A stretch of DNA of 64,000 bases from Caulobacter soli (GCF_011045195.1 NZ_CP049199.1:1674001-1738000), one strand, 5' to 3'; positions 18,731-27,198 are shown, counted from the stretch's first letter. Numbers and translations: made by a program. The notes: generated from the letters alone by a model not told the origin.

Positions 18731-19189
18731 GTGGGACGCACACGCATCCTGGTCGTCGAGGACGACCCGATCGTTCTCGATCTGATCACCACCCGCCTCG
18801 ATATCGCGGGCTACGACACCTATTTCGCCCGCGACGGCTTCGAAGGCCTCAAGCGCTTGCACGAACTGCGACCGTCCGCCCTGGTGCTGGACCTCAACAT
18901 GCCGCGGCTCGACGGCTTTGGCCTGCTGCGCAAGATGCGGCTGGAGGGCCTCAACACGCCGACCATGGTGCTGACGGCGCGTAACCAGCCGGACGACGTC
19001 CAGCAGGCCATCACTCTTGGTGCGCGGGACTTCCTGGCCAAGCCGTTCAAGGACGAGCAATTGCTGCAAAGGGTCGGTCGCCTGCTGCGCCGGGCTCCGG
19101 CCAGGCCCGCCAAGGCGCCGGTGGAGGCCGAATGCCTTCCCCCCATCATGCTTCCGATGGACGACGGGCCAGAACCTTTCCTGCTTTGA
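18731..19189 (+). CDS. Single-domain response regulator
   Basis: A CheY-like receiver of 152 residues with no DNA-binding output domain. The acidic pocket (VVEDDP), phospho-site Asp54 (VLDLNMPRLDG), conserved Thr (MVLTARN) and Lys (AKPFKDEQLL) are all present. About 30 further residues form a Pro/Ala-rich tail. A GTG at 18731 starts directly after the hybrid kinase stop (TGACGTG) and places the receiver at the N-terminus as usual; ATGs at 18686 and 18698 lie inside the kinase gene. It is likely a phosphate acceptor or diffusible output of the preceding kinase. No partner downstream shows what it controls. Confidence 0.88.
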   Translation: MGRTRILVVEDDPIVLDLITTRLDIAGYDTYFARDGFEGLKRLHELRPSALVLDLNMPRLDGFGLLRKMRLEGLNTPTMVLTARNQPDDVQQAITLGARDFLAKPFKDEQLLQRVGRLLRRAPARPAKAPVEAECLPPIMLPMDDGPEPFLL

Positions 19190-19336
19190 GCGGAAGGCGT
19201 TGATCGATGTTTTTCGATCGGCGTTCACTTTTTATTCCCGGCTCCGCTTGAACCCGGAGGGGGGAACACTCAAGTTGTTTATCCGTTGAGCTCATCGGGG
19301 CGAAAGCTCCCCGACGCAGGGCCGCCAGGAGAGCGC
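19190..19336 (+). promoter_or_regulatory. Leader region before the ergothioneine gene
   Basis: These 147 bases contain an AT-richer block (19210-19245) that could carry a promoter, and a short hairpin (CGGGG near 19295-19299 with CCCCG near 19308-19312). An AGGAGAG ribosome site at about 19327 sets the start of the next gene at 19337. Confidence 0.35.
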
Positions 19337-21508
19337 ATGAGTCCCGACGACACCACAGGCCGGGAGGCCTCAGAGGTTCGCGCCATCGCCCTCGTGGATC
19401 GCTATCTGGCGGTTCGTCGGCGCACAGAAGCCCTGGCCAGGCCGCTTTCGTCCGAGGATCAGGGCGCGCAATCGATGCCGGACGCCAGTCCGGTCAAATG
19501 GCACCGAGCCCATACCGCCTGGTTCTTCGAGACGTTCCTGCTGACGCCGTTTCAGCCGGGTTACCGCGTGTTCGATCCGACCTTCGCCTATCTGTTCAAT
19601 TCCTATTACGAGGCCGTCGGGCCACGCCAGCCGCGGCCTTTGCGTGGCCTGATCACCCGTCCGTCGGCCGACGAGGTCGGAGCCTATCGCGCCCATGTCG
19701 ACGCGGCCATGGTCCGCCTGCTGACCACCACCCCGACCGCCGAGGTGATCGAGCGCCTGGACCTGGGCTTGGCCCACGAGGAGCAGCATCAGGAACTGAT
19801 CCTGATGGACCTGCTGCACCTGTTCGCCCAGTCGCCGCTTCAGCCGGCCTATCGCGACACGCCGCCGGCGGAACGTCCCGTTACGGGCGCCGCGCGCTAC
19901 CTCGCCTTCGAGGGCGGGTTGGTCGAGATCGGTGACGCGGGGCCGGGCTTCGCCTTCGACAACGAGCGGCCGCGTCACAAAGCCTATCTGGAGCCCTACC
20001 GCCTGGCCGATCGCCTGGTCACCAACGGCGAGTGGGCGGCCTTCATCGAGGATGGCGGCTATCGCCGAGCCGACCTGTGGCTCTCGGACGGCTGGGCCGC
20101 CGTGAACGAACAGGGCTGGGAGGCGCCGCTCTATTGGCGACGCGAGGACGACGGCGCCTGGTCTGTGATGACCCTGTCGGGCCGCCGCCCGGTCGATCCT
20201 CACGCGCCCGTGGGGCATGTCAGCTACTACGAAGCCGCCGCCTTTGCCGCCTGGTCGGGCCGTCGGTTGCCGACCGAGGCCGAGTGGGAGGCCGCTGTCA
20301 CGGATTCGGACGGGCAGGGGCTGCGCCAGACGTCCGACGAGGCCTGGCAGTGGACCGCCAGCCCCTATGTCGCCTATCCGGGCTTCAAGCCGGGCGCGGG
20401 CGCGCTGGGCGAATACAACGGCAAGTTCATGATCAACCAGATGGTCCTGCGGGGCGGGGCGGCCGAGAGCTCGCCCGGTCACACGCGGCCGTCCTATCGC
20501 AACTTTTTCCATCCGGCCCAGCGCTGGGCGTTCACGGGGGTCCGCTTGGCCGACGACATGAGTGGGCTGGATCGCGAGACCGCGACACCGGCTTCGACCT
20601 TCCTGGACGACGCGCTGGCCGGCCTGACAGCCGAACGCAAGACGCTGCCGGCCAAGTACTTCTACGACGCCGAGGGGTCGCACCTGTTCGAGGCGATCTG
20701 CGACCTGCCGGAATACTATCCCACCCGCACCGAAACGGCGTTGCTGCGCCGGATCGCGCCGGAGATCGCCGCCCGGGTCATGGAGGGCGCGGCCCTGGTC
20801 GAGTTCGGCAGCGGGGCCAGCACCAAGACGCGCCTCCTGCTCGACGCCATGCCGCAACTGGCGGTCTATGTGCCGATCGATATCAGCCAGTCGGCGCTGG
20901 ACGAGGCCAGCGAAGCGCTGCGCCGCGACTACCCGGACCTGACCGTCGCCCCGCTGGTCGATGATTTCACCCGCGCGGTCCGGCTTCCGGCCGCGGCGCG
21001 AGGACGGCCGGTGACCGGCTTCTTCCCGGGCTCGACGATCGGCAATTTCGCCCCGCCCGAGGCGGAAGACTTCCTGCGCGGCGCGCATGAGCTGCTCGGC
21101 GAAGGCGCGATGTTCGTGGTCGGGGTGGATATCGCCAAGAGCCCTGATGTTCTGGTGCCCGCCTATGACGACGCCCAGGGCGTGACGGCGGCGTTCAACA
21201 AGAACGTGCTGGCGCGGATCAACAGGGAGCTGAGCGGCGATTTCGATCTCGACGCCTTCGACCATCGCGCGATCTGGAACGCCGACGAGAGCCGCATGGA
21301 AATGCATCTGGTCAGCCGCGTGGATCAGACAGCCCATGTGGCGGGGCGAGAAATCCGGTTCGAGGCCGGAGAGACGATCCACACCGAGAACTCGTACAAG
21401 TACGCTCCGGAAATGTTCGTGGATCTGGCCCGTCGCGCGGGCTGGAAGGTCGCGGCGCGCTGGATCAGCGACAGCCCGAGCTTCGGGGTCTTCGCCCTGG
21501 CCGGCTGA
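19337..21508 (+). CDS. Fused EgtB-EgtD: ergothioneine sulfoxide synthase and histidine methyltransferase
   Basis: One uninterrupted frame of 723 residues joins two enzymes. Residues 1 to about 405 are EgtB: a DinB-like helical part with iron-ligand candidates H56/H59 (WHRAHTAWF) and the HX3HXE motif H147, H151, E153, then an FGE-sulfatase domain (RLPTEAEWEAAV, MVLRGGA, RPSYRNFF). EgtB is the iron enzyme that couples trimethyl-histidine to a thiol. Residues from about 415 onward are EgtD, the SAM-dependent histidine trimethylase: KTLPAKYFYDAEGSHLFE, LVEFGSGASTKTRLLLDA, YVPIDISQSAL, GFFPGSTIGNF. Codon 408 is an ATG (20558) where a separate EgtD could once have begun, but no stop precedes it. 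The domain order is the reverse of fungal Egt1. Confidence 0.93.
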   Translation: MSPDDTTGREASEVRAIALVDRYLAVRRRTEALARPLSSEDQGAQSMPDASPVKWHRAHTAWFFETFLLTPFQPGYRVFDPTFAYLFNSYYEAVGPRQPRPLRGLITRPSADEVGAYRAHVDAAMVRLLTTTPTAEVIERLDLGLAHEEQHQELILMDLLHLFAQSPLQPAYRDTPPAERPVTGAARYLAFEGGLVEIGDAGPGFAFDNERPRHKAYLEPYRLADRLVTNGEWAAFIEDGGYRRADLWLSDGWAAVNEQGWEAPLYWRREDDGAWSVMTLSGRRPVDPHAPVGHVSYYEAAAFAAWSGRRLPTEAEWEAAVTDSDGQGLRQTSDEAWQWTASPYVAYPGFKPGAGALGEYNGKFMINQMVLRGGAAESSPGHTRPSYRNFFHPAQRWAFTGVRLADDMSGLDRETATPASTFLDDALAGLTAERKTLPAKYFYDAEGSHLFEAICDLPEYYPTRTETALLRRIAPEIAARVMEGAALVEFGSGASTKTRLLLDAMPQLAVYVPIDISQSALDEASEALRRDYPDLTVAPLVDDFTRAVRLPAAARGRPVTGFFPGSTIGNFAPPEAEDFLRGAHELLGEGAMFVVGVDIAKSPDVLVPAYDDAQGVTAAFNKNVLARINRELSGDFDLDAFDHRAIWNADESRMEMHLVSRVDQTAHVAGREIRFEAGETIHTENSYKYAPEMFVDLARRAGWKVAARWISDSPSFGVFALAG

Positions 21509-21534
21509 GGCGGGCGGCGTTCAAAGTCAGTAAA

Positions 21535-21579
21535 GCGGCCGCGGCTCTCAAACCTTCGAAGGAATGGAGCCGCGGCCGC
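21535..21579. terminator. Bidirectional terminator between egtBD and the KGG gene
   Basis: A perfect 13-base stem (21535-21547 with 21567-21579) encloses a 19-base loop that itself contains a CCTTCGAAGG palindrome. It lies between two convergent genes, 26 bases after the egtBD stop and 6 bases before the KGG-gene stop. On the minus strand it is followed by TTTA. Confidence 0.75.
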
Positions 21580-21585
21580 CTTGTG

Positions 21586-21795
21586 TCAGGAATCGCGTCC
21601 GGAGAGGCGTCCGCCGCCGCGCGACGACGAACCGCCCTTGCGACCAGCATTGGCCGCCAGGTCGCGGTCCTTGGCGAAGCTGCGCTTCTCGCTGGGAACA
21701 CTGGCGCCCCCTTTGCGCGCGATCTCGCGACGACGTTCGGGGTCCATGGCGGCGAAGCCTCGGCGGCCGCGGGGCCGTTCGGTGTCGAGGTCCAT
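21586..21795 (-). CDS. KGG-motif stress-induced small protein
   Basis: A 69-residue, very hydrophilic protein with two copies of the KGG motif (RKGGASVPSEKRSF and RKGGSSSRGGG) preceded by the RGFAAMDPERRREIA element. This pattern belongs to the small stress-induced KGG/GsiB-like proteins, which are disordered and accumulate under desiccation, salt or starvation in many bacteria. An AGGAG ribosome site precedes the ATG. It lies 9 bases downstream of another small-protein gene on the same strand, so the two may be co-expressed. Confidence 0.85.
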   Translation of the reverse strand: MDLDTERPRGRRGFAAMDPERRREIARKGGASVPSEKRSFAKDRDLAANAGRKGGSSSRGGGRLSGRDS

Positions 21796-21804
21796 AGGTT
21801 GCTC

Positions 21805-21972
21805 CTAATCGGGACTGGTCACGGGGGGGAACGGCGCGGCAGAAGCGTCATAGGGCCGGTCGTCGCCTGGCTGAACGGGCGGCTCGCTCATCGGCACTTC
21901 GTCGGGCGTGGCGCCCGGGTCGTACTCGGGTTGCGAGGGCTCGGTCGGCGGCGGGGCGTCGGGGTCGGTCAT
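21805..21972 (-). CDS. Small Pro/Asp-rich protein, function unknown
   Basis: A 55-residue acidic, proline-rich and probably disordered protein (starting MTDPDAPPPTEPSQ). An AAGGAC ribosome site stands just before the ATG at 21972; the frame extends to 22026 but that start lacks a site. It has no recognised family. Its placement directly upstream of the KGG stress gene, with 9 bases between them, suggests a shared transcript. The real-gene call rests mainly on the ribosome site and spacing. Confidence 0.55.
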   Translation of the reverse strand: MTDPDAPPPTEPSQPEYDPGATPDEVPMSEPPVQPGDDRPYDASAAPFPPVTSPD

Positions 21973-22088
21973 GGCGTCCTTCCACGTGTTCCAGTGAAGT
22001 AACCAGTGAAGTCGCGTTCGGTTCACCCAACAGGCGAGACAAAATTGCAGAGTTTGGTGTTAACCCTCGGACGAGCAAGGTGAACGCC

Positions 22089-22760
22089 ATGACCAAGCCC
22101 CGACCGAAGAAACCGGAAAGCACAGCAATATCGCGCCATTGGCGGCTGTGGGCCGCCGGTTTCGCCGGCCTTTTCGGTTGGCTGGCGGCGCGTCATCTAA
22201 ATGCTCCGGTCAGCACGCATATTTTGATCGGCTGGGACCTCTGCGCGCTGATCTATGTCACGACCACCTGGCATCTGTTTCTCACGGCCGACGAGGCCGA
22301 GGTGCGCCGGCGGGCCGCCGCGGAGGACGAAAAGCCGTCGCTGATCCTGCTGATGGTGCTGGCGGCGATCCTGTCCAGCCTGGTGGCCGTGGTGGCGGCG
22401 ATGCTGCACGCCAAGTCGGCGGGACCGGAGATCAAGGCCGTGACGGCGGTATGCGCGGGGGTCACCCTGGTGCTGTCCTGGGTGGTTCTGCACTCGGTGT
22501 TCACGTTGCACTACGCCCATCGCCATTTCGGCGACGGAACGGACAAGCCCGGCTTCCTGTTCCCTGGCGAGCCGGCCCGCACCTATCTCGACTTCGTCTA
22601 TCTGGCCTTCAGCATCGGGGCGACGTTCCAGGTGTCGGACAACAACGTGCTGACCGCCAAGCTGCGCAACCTCGTCACCGCCCAGGCGGTCTGCGCCTAT
22701 TTCTACAACACCGCCGTCCTGGCCCTGGGGATCAACATCATCGCCGGGCTGGTCAGCTAG
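22089..22760 (+). CDS. DUF1345 family integral membrane protein
   Basis: A 223-residue protein with about five membrane segments. The family signatures are clear: LLIGWDLCALIYVTTTWH-type second helix, WVVLHSVFTLHYAHRHF, and the C-terminal FVYLAFSIGATFQVSDN block. DUF1345 proteins are inner-membrane proteins without an assigned biochemical role. The ATG at 22089 is preceded by AAGG; a GTG at 22080 is the longer alternative. Its stop overlaps the stop of the convergent EF-hand gene by four bases. Confidence 0.85.
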   Translation: MTKPRPKKPESTAISRHWRLWAAGFAGLFGWLAARHLNAPVSTHILIGWDLCALIYVTTTWHLFLTADEAEVRRRAAAEDEKPSLILLMVLAAILSSLVAVVAAMLHAKSAGPEIKAVTAVCAGVTLVLSWVVLHSVFTLHYAHRHFGDGTDKPGFLFPGEPARTYLDFVYLAFSIGATFQVSDNNVLTAKLRNLVTAQAVCAYFYNTAVLALGINIIAGLVS

Positions 22761-23551
22761 CGCCGGCCCTCGTCGCGCGGGCCTTCCAGGCGCGCCTGCT
22801 GCGGGGTCTGCGGCAACTCGGCCAGCCGCAGCTTGCCGTCGCCGTCCTTGTCGAGCAGGGCGAAGCGGGCCTTGGCCGCCTTGGCGGCTTCGGCGCGGGT
22901 GATGCGGCGGTCGAAATCGCCGTCGGAGGCGCTGACCGGTTCGGGCTCGGCCAGCAGGCTGTAGGGCGTGGCGCCTTGCAGCATGCCGCCCATCGGGCCG
23001 CCGCCGCCTCCGCCGCGCTTGCCACCGCCGGGCGGGCCGCCACCTCCACCGCCGCGTCGTCCGCCGCCGTGACCGCCGCCTTGTCGCGGCGGGCCGTCCT
23101 GGCCGCGTGCGCCGGGACCTTCGCCGCCGCCCTGGAAGCCTTGCAGGATCTCGGGCGCGACCTGGGTCTCGTAGGTCGAGACCTCGAAGCCGTCGACGAC
23201 GCCGTTGTGGTCGCCGTCGATCTTGTCGAAGAAACGCAGGGAGTCGGCGACGAACTCGTCGCGCGTCAGGGCGCCGTCATGGTCGGCGTCGGCTCCGGCG
23301 AACCAAACGGCGACCGGGTAGGGGGCGCCCGGCTCGGCGCGGAACGGTTCGCCCGCTGGACTGATGAACAGGCTGCGATGCGGCCGGCGCGGCGGTCCGC
23401 CAGGTTCGCCCTCGCCCGGCGGACGGGGCGACGGCGCCTTGCCCCAGTCACCCCGTGGGCCGTCCTGCGGCGGGCCCGACGCGCAGGCTCCCAGGCACAG
23501 GGCGGCGAACATCAGGATGCAGGTGGCGCGGAGGCTGCTGAAGGTTTGCAT
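22757..23551 (-). CDS. EF-hand lipoprotein with Gly-rich linker
   Basis: A 264-residue exported protein. The N-terminus is a lipoprotein signal with lipobox LGAC (Cys23). Two EF-hand loops lie near residues 87-130 (DADHDGALTRDE and DGDHNGVVDGFE). A long Gly/Arg-rich, low-complexity linker follows, and then two more EF-hand-like loops near the C-terminus (DGDFDRRITRAE and DKDGDGKLRLAE). The third loop is degenerate. It probably binds Ca2+ at the outer membrane. The gene lies 96 bases downstream of the sensor kinase on the same strand, so it is likely part of the same unit. Confidence 0.85.
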   Translation of the reverse strand: MQTFSSLRATCILMFAALCLGACASGPPQDGPRGDWGKAPSPRPPGEGEPGGPPRRPHRSLFISPAGEPFRAEPGAPYPVAVWFAGADADHDGALTRDEFVADSLRFFDKIDGDHNGVVDGFEVSTYETQVAPEILQGFQGGGEGPGARGQDGPPRQGGGHGGGRRGGGGGGPPGGGKRGGGGGGPMGGMLQGATPYSLLAEPEPVSASDGDFDRRITRAEAAKAAKARFALLDKDGDGKLRLAELPQTPQQARLEGPRDEGRR

Positions 23552-23647
23552 GCCTTGATCAATACCACCGGCATGTCCGGCATATGGCGCAGCTTTTTCG
23601 GGCCCGCAACAAACTCCGAAGATCGCCGATACAATCGCGAAACGCGC

Positions 23648-25135
23648 CTAGAACGGCAGTTCGACCCGTGCTCGCAGCCCGCCTTCGGGACGGTTGTGCA
23701 GAGTGGCGTCGCCGCCGTGGGCTCGCGCCACCGAGCGAACGACGGCCAGGCCCAGCCCGATTCCGCCGGTCTCGCGATTGCGCGAGGGCTCGGAACGGAA
23801 GAACGGCTCGAACACGCGATCCAGTTCGGCGGGGACGATGCCGGGGCCGTTGTCGTCGATCTCGATCACCGCCAGATGGCCTTCGGCCCGGACCCGGCCC
23901 TGGACGGCGCCGCCATATTTCAAGCCGTTCTCGACCAGGTTGGTCAGCAGGCGGCGCAGGGCGATCGGATCGCCATCGATGATGATCTTCTCGCCCAGCT
24001 CCACCGAGGCCTGGCCGCCGGTCTCGGCCGCCTCGTCGATGATGCTCTCCAGCAGCGAGGCGAGCTCCAGCTTGGTGCGCTCGGCCGGGCGGGTGGTGTC
24101 GCGCACGAAGGCCATGGTGGCGGCGATCATCGCCTCCATCTGGTCGATGTCTGACGCCAGCTTGGCGCGGATGTCGTCGGGCACGGCCTCGATCCGGAAC
24201 CGCAGGCGGGTCAGCGGGGTGCGCAGGTCGTGGGCCACCGCGCCGATCATCGCCGTACGGTCTTCGACATAACGGCGCAGGCGCTCCTGCATCATGTTGA
24301 AGGCGTTGGCGGCGGCGATCACCTCGGACGAGCCTCGCAGGTCCAGCGGCGCGGCGCGTGGGTCGCGGCCCAGGCGTTCGGCCGCGCCGGCGAAGGCGCT
24401 GATCGGACCCGACAGCTGGCGGGCGAATAGCCAGGCCAGGGGCGAGACGCACAGCACCGACAGGGCCAGGATCAACAGGATGCGTTGCTGCCAGGTGTCC
24501 AGGCGAATGGCCGGCTTGGGCTCGACGACCGTCCAGCGACCGTCGTCCTGATGGATGGCGACCTTGAAGTCACCCACGATGAAGGGCTCGTCGCGCGGCG
24601 GGTCGAGGCGCATGTAGCCGTCGGCCGGCCCGCCGGGGCCATGGGGGCCATGATCTCGCCCGTTGTCGCCTCTCGGGCCTCTTGGCGGCCCGTCGGGACC
24701 GTCCAGGCCGTCCGGCGGACGGCGCTGGCCGTCACGCGGCGGCAGTTGCTGGGCGAAGGTGCGCTTTTGGGTGCGGACGAAGAAACGCGGGCCGGTGTCG
24801 ATATCCATCTCGATCCGGGCGGGATCGACACCGACTTCGCGGGCCAGGGCGGTCTTGAACTCGGCGCGCCGACGGTTGTCGACCAGGCCTCGGATCGGCC
24901 CCGTGTGGCGACGGATCTGCAGCACGCGTCCATCACGAGGCTGAACCGTCACGTCGCTCTTCAGGGAGCGGGCGATCTCGCTCAGCCGATAGATCTCGGG
25001 CGGGGGCGGCGGCAGGTTGAAGACCACGGCGATGGCGATCAGCTGGGCCGCCACCAGGGTCACGATGACCAGGCCCAGGGCCTGGACGAACAGCGGCGTG
25101 CTGCCCGGACCCTTCAGCCGTACGCGTTCGGTCAT
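23648..25135 (-). CDS. EnvZ/CpxA-type sensor histidine kinase with Gly-Pro-rich periplasmic loop
   Basis: A 495-residue membrane kinase. The first membrane helix is at about 15-40 and the second at about 218-238, enclosing a periplasmic sensor of roughly 175 residues. Residues 133-172 of the sensor are Gly/Pro/Asp/His-rich with collagen-like triplets (DGPDGPPRGPRGDNGRDHG). A HAMP region, the phospho-His302 (AVAHDLRTPLTR), NLVENGLKYGG, DNGPGIVP and a C-terminal GLGLAVVRS motif follow. The ATG overlaps the stop of the response-regulator gene by four bases. The acidic/His-rich loop and neighbouring EF-hand proteins suggest that it senses a cation; this is inference. Confidence 0.92.
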   Translation of the reverse strand: MTERVRLKGPGSTPLFVQALGLVIVTLVAAQLIAIAVVFNLPPPPPEIYRLSEIARSLKSDVTVQPRDGRVLQIRRHTGPIRGLVDNRRRAEFKTALAREVGVDPARIEMDIDTGPRFFVRTQKRTFAQQLPPRDGQRRPPDGLDGPDGPPRGPRGDNGRDHGPHGPGGPADGYMRLDPPRDEPFIVGDFKVAIHQDDGRWTVVEPKPAIRLDTWQQRILLILALSVLCVSPLAWLFARQLSGPISAFAGAAERLGRDPRAAPLDLRGSSEVIAAANAFNMMQERLRRYVEDRTAMIGAVAHDLRTPLTRLRFRIEAVPDDIRAKLASDIDQMEAMIAATMAFVRDTTRPAERTKLELASLLESIIDEAAETGGQASVELGEKIIIDGDPIALRRLLTNLVENGLKYGGAVQGRVRAEGHLAVIEIDDNGPGIVPAELDRVFEPFFRSEPSRNRETGGIGLGLAVVRSVARAHGGDATLHNRPEGGLRARVELPF

Positions 25136-25914
25136 GGGGTGCGGGTCACCTTGGACGTGAACATGTAGCCTTCGCTGCGGATGGTGCGGATCAGTTCACC
25201 GCCGCCGCCGTCGTCGAGCTTGCGGCGCAGGCGACTGATCTGGACGTCGATGGCGCGGTCGTAGGCGTCGCTTTCGCGGCCTCGGGCCAGGTCCAGCAAC
25301 TGGTCGCGGGTCAGCACGCGCTGGGGCCGTTCGACGAAAGCGCGCAGCAGCGAGAACTCGCCGCTCGACAGGTTGACCACCACCGACTGCGGCGAGCGCA
25401 GTTCGCGGCGGACCAGGTCCAGGCGCCAGCCGGCGAACTCGCAAGCCGCGCCCATGCCGTCGTCCACCGTTCGCGGCTCCTGGCGGCGGCGCAGCACGGC
25501 GCGGATGCGGGCCAGCAGCTCGCGCGGATTGCACGGCTTGGGCAGGTAGTCGTCGGCGCCCAGCTCGAGCCCGACGATCCGGTCGGTCTCTTCGCCCATG
25601 GCCGACAGCATGATGATCGCGGGGCCGTCGGCGGCCGACAGGCGGCGACAGATGGCCAGGCCGTCTTCGCCCGGCAACATGATGTCCAGCACCACCAGGT
25701 CGACCGGGCCGCGAGCCAGGGCCTGCTCCATGGTCCGGGAATCCGAAGCGGTGTCGATGGCGTAGCCGTGGCGGCCCAGGAAGTCGGCCACGACGTCACG
25801 AATGCCCGGATCGTCGTCGACGATCAGGATACGGGCGCCGCGCGCCGGATCGGTGTTTTGACCTGACGTGGAGGCGGCGGCGGAAACCGACGCGGGATCT
25901 TGCGAACTTTCCAT
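25132..25914 (-). CDS. OmpR-family response regulator
   Basis: A 260-residue DNA-binding regulator partnered with the kinase downstream. After a short Ser/Ala-rich N-terminus, the receiver begins at about residue 28 (RILIVDDDPGIRDVV), with the phospho-Asp in VVLDIMLPGEDG and the Lys in LPKPCNPREL. The C-terminal winged helix is typical: LSSGEFSLLRAFVERPQRVLTRDQLL and IDVQISRLRRKLDD. The ATG at 25914 follows GGAAAGAG; the GTG at 25941 is the longer alternative. Its promoter lies in the 104-base region shared with a divergent EF-hand gene, so it probably controls both directions. Confidence 0.93.
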   Translation of the reverse strand: MESSQDPASVSAAASTSGQNTDPARGARILIVDDDPGIRDVVADFLGRHGYAIDTASDSRTMEQALARGPVDLVVLDIMLPGEDGLAICRRLSAADGPAIIMLSAMGEETDRIVGLELGADDYLPKPCNPRELLARIRAVLRRRQEPRTVDDGMGAACEFAGWRLDLVRRELRSPQSVVVNLSSGEFSLLRAFVERPQRVLTRDQLLDLARGRESDAYDRAIDVQISRLRRKLDDGGGGELIRTIRSEGYMFTSKVTRTP

Positions 25915-26018
25915 GACTTGCTCTTTCCACGCCCCCGTCACCAGCAGATTTCACGGCTGAAACAGGGACGCAACCCGCACCTGCGACCAATCCCCGCAAT
26001 TGTTGTTGGGAGACAAGC
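25915..26018. promoter_or_regulatory. Divergent promoter region between response regulator and EF-hand gene
   Basis: These 104 bases carry the promoters of the two-component operon and of the divergent EF-hand gene. The core around 25945-25990 is the only non-GC-saturated part. I could not pick out a confident direct-repeat operator for an OmpR-type protein. A GGGAGAC ribosome site stands before 26019. Confidence 0.45.
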
Positions 26019-26453
26019 ATGTCCCGCCTCTTGCCGACGGCCTTCGCCGTCCTTTCCCTCGCTTCCCTCGCCGGTCTCGCCCACGCTCAGGGACCGCGCG
26101 GCAATCAGGACGCCAATGGCGACGGCGTGATCAGCGCCGAGGAGTTCGACAACGCCGCCAAGGCGCGGTTCCAGCGCATGGACGCCAACCATGACGGCGT
26201 GATCGACGCCGATGAACTGGCCATGATCCAGAAGCGGATGGAGGAGCGTCGCGCCGAGCGGCCCGACGCCGCCCCGCGACCGGGCGGCGGTGGCGGCGGC
26301 GTCTGGGCCGAGATGGACGCCGACCACGACGGCAAGGTCACGGAAGCCGAGGCCCTGGCGGCCAGCAGGGCGCGCTTCGCCAAGCTCGACGCCGACAAGA
26401 ACGGCGTGCTCAGCGAGGCCGAGCAGCCGGCCCGGCGCGGGCCTCCGAACTAG
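26019..26453 (+). CDS. Secreted EF-hand protein
   Basis: A 144-residue exported protein with a signal peptide ending GLAHA-QG. Four EF-hand loops are visible: DANGDGVISAEE, DANHDGVIDADE, DADHDGKVTEAE and DADKNGVLSEAE, in two pairs separated by a Gly/Pro linker. All have the Asp at loop position 1 and Glu at position 12, so Ca2+ binding is plausible. It is divergently transcribed from the OmpR-type regulator and is a likely target of it. The related EF-hand lipoprotein at the far end of the cluster strengthens the link. Confidence 0.9.
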   Translation: MSRLLPTAFAVLSLASLAGLAHAQGPRGNQDANGDGVISAEEFDNAAKARFQRMDANHDGVIDADELAMIQKRMEERRAERPDAAPRPGGGGGGVWAEMDADHDGKVTEAEALAASRARFAKLDADKNGVLSEAEQPARRGPPN

Positions 26454-26460
26454 TGGGGCG

Positions 26461-27174
26461 TCAGCCTGGCGAGCGGTTGACCGGGGCCTCATAGGCCTTG
26501 CCCGGAACGTTCATCGCCTCGATCGCCAGGTCGCTGACATAGGGGTTGGAGCGCCGCTCGGCCCCGAAGGTCGACATCGGGCCGTGGCCCGGCACGAACT
26601 GGACGTCGTCGCCCAGCGGCCACAGCTTGCCGGTGATGGCGTCCAGCAGGTCCTGGTGGTTGCCGCGCGGGAAGTCGGTGCGGCCGATCGAGCCCTTGAA
26701 CAGCACGTCCCCCACCTGGGCGAACCGCGCCTGGCGGTGGAAGAAGATCACGTGGCCCGGGGTGTGGCCGGGGCAGTGCAGCACCTCGAATTGGGTTTCG
26801 CCCAGGGTGACCACGTCGCCGTCGTCCAGCCAGCGGTCGGTGACGAAGATCCGGGCCTCGGGGATACCGTACATCTCGCCGCTTTCCTGGATGCGGTCGA
26901 TCCAGAACTGGTCGTCCTTGTGCGGTCCCTCGATCGGCGCGCCGGTCAGGCGCTTCAGCTCGGCCGCGCCGCCGGCGTGGTCCATGTGGCCATGGGTGAT
27001 CCAGATCTTCTCCAGGGTCAGGCCCTGATCCTCCAGCGCCTTCATCAGGCGCGGGATCTCGCCGCCCGGATCGATCACGGCCGCCTTCTTGGTCTTGGCG
27101 CACCAGACGATCGTGCAGTTCTGCTGCAGCGGCGTGACCGGCGCGATGACGGCGCGGATCGGCATCTCGGCCAT
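26461..27174 (-). CDS. Metallo-beta-lactamase-fold hydrolase (glyoxalase II-like, YcbL type)
   Basis: A 237-residue cytosolic hydrolase. The zinc-binding THGHMDH motif (His61, His63, Asp65, His66) is followed by CPGHTPGHV, GDVLFKGSIGRTDFPRG and a C-terminal PGHGP, all the ligands of a binuclear glyoxalase II-type site. The short C-terminus lacks the full glutathione-binding domain of GloB, as in the YcbL group, which hydrolyse S-lactoylglutathione or related thioesters. The ATG at 27174 follows an AAAGGG site; an upstream ATG at 27201 falls in the terminator region. The precise substrate is uncertain. Confidence 0.85.
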   Translation of the reverse strand: MAEMPIRAVIAPVTPLQQNCTIVWCAKTKKAAVIDPGGEIPRLMKALEDQGLTLEKIWITHGHMDHAGGAAELKRLTGAPIEGPHKDDQFWIDRIQESGEMYGIPEARIFVTDRWLDDGDVVTLGETQFEVLHCPGHTPGHVIFFHRQARFAQVGDVLFKGSIGRTDFPRGNHQDLLDAITGKLWPLGDDVQFVPGHGPMSTFGAERRSNPYVSDLAIEAMNVPGKAYEAPVNRSPG

Positions 27175-27198
27175 GCCCAAAACCCTTTCTAGAGGCTC

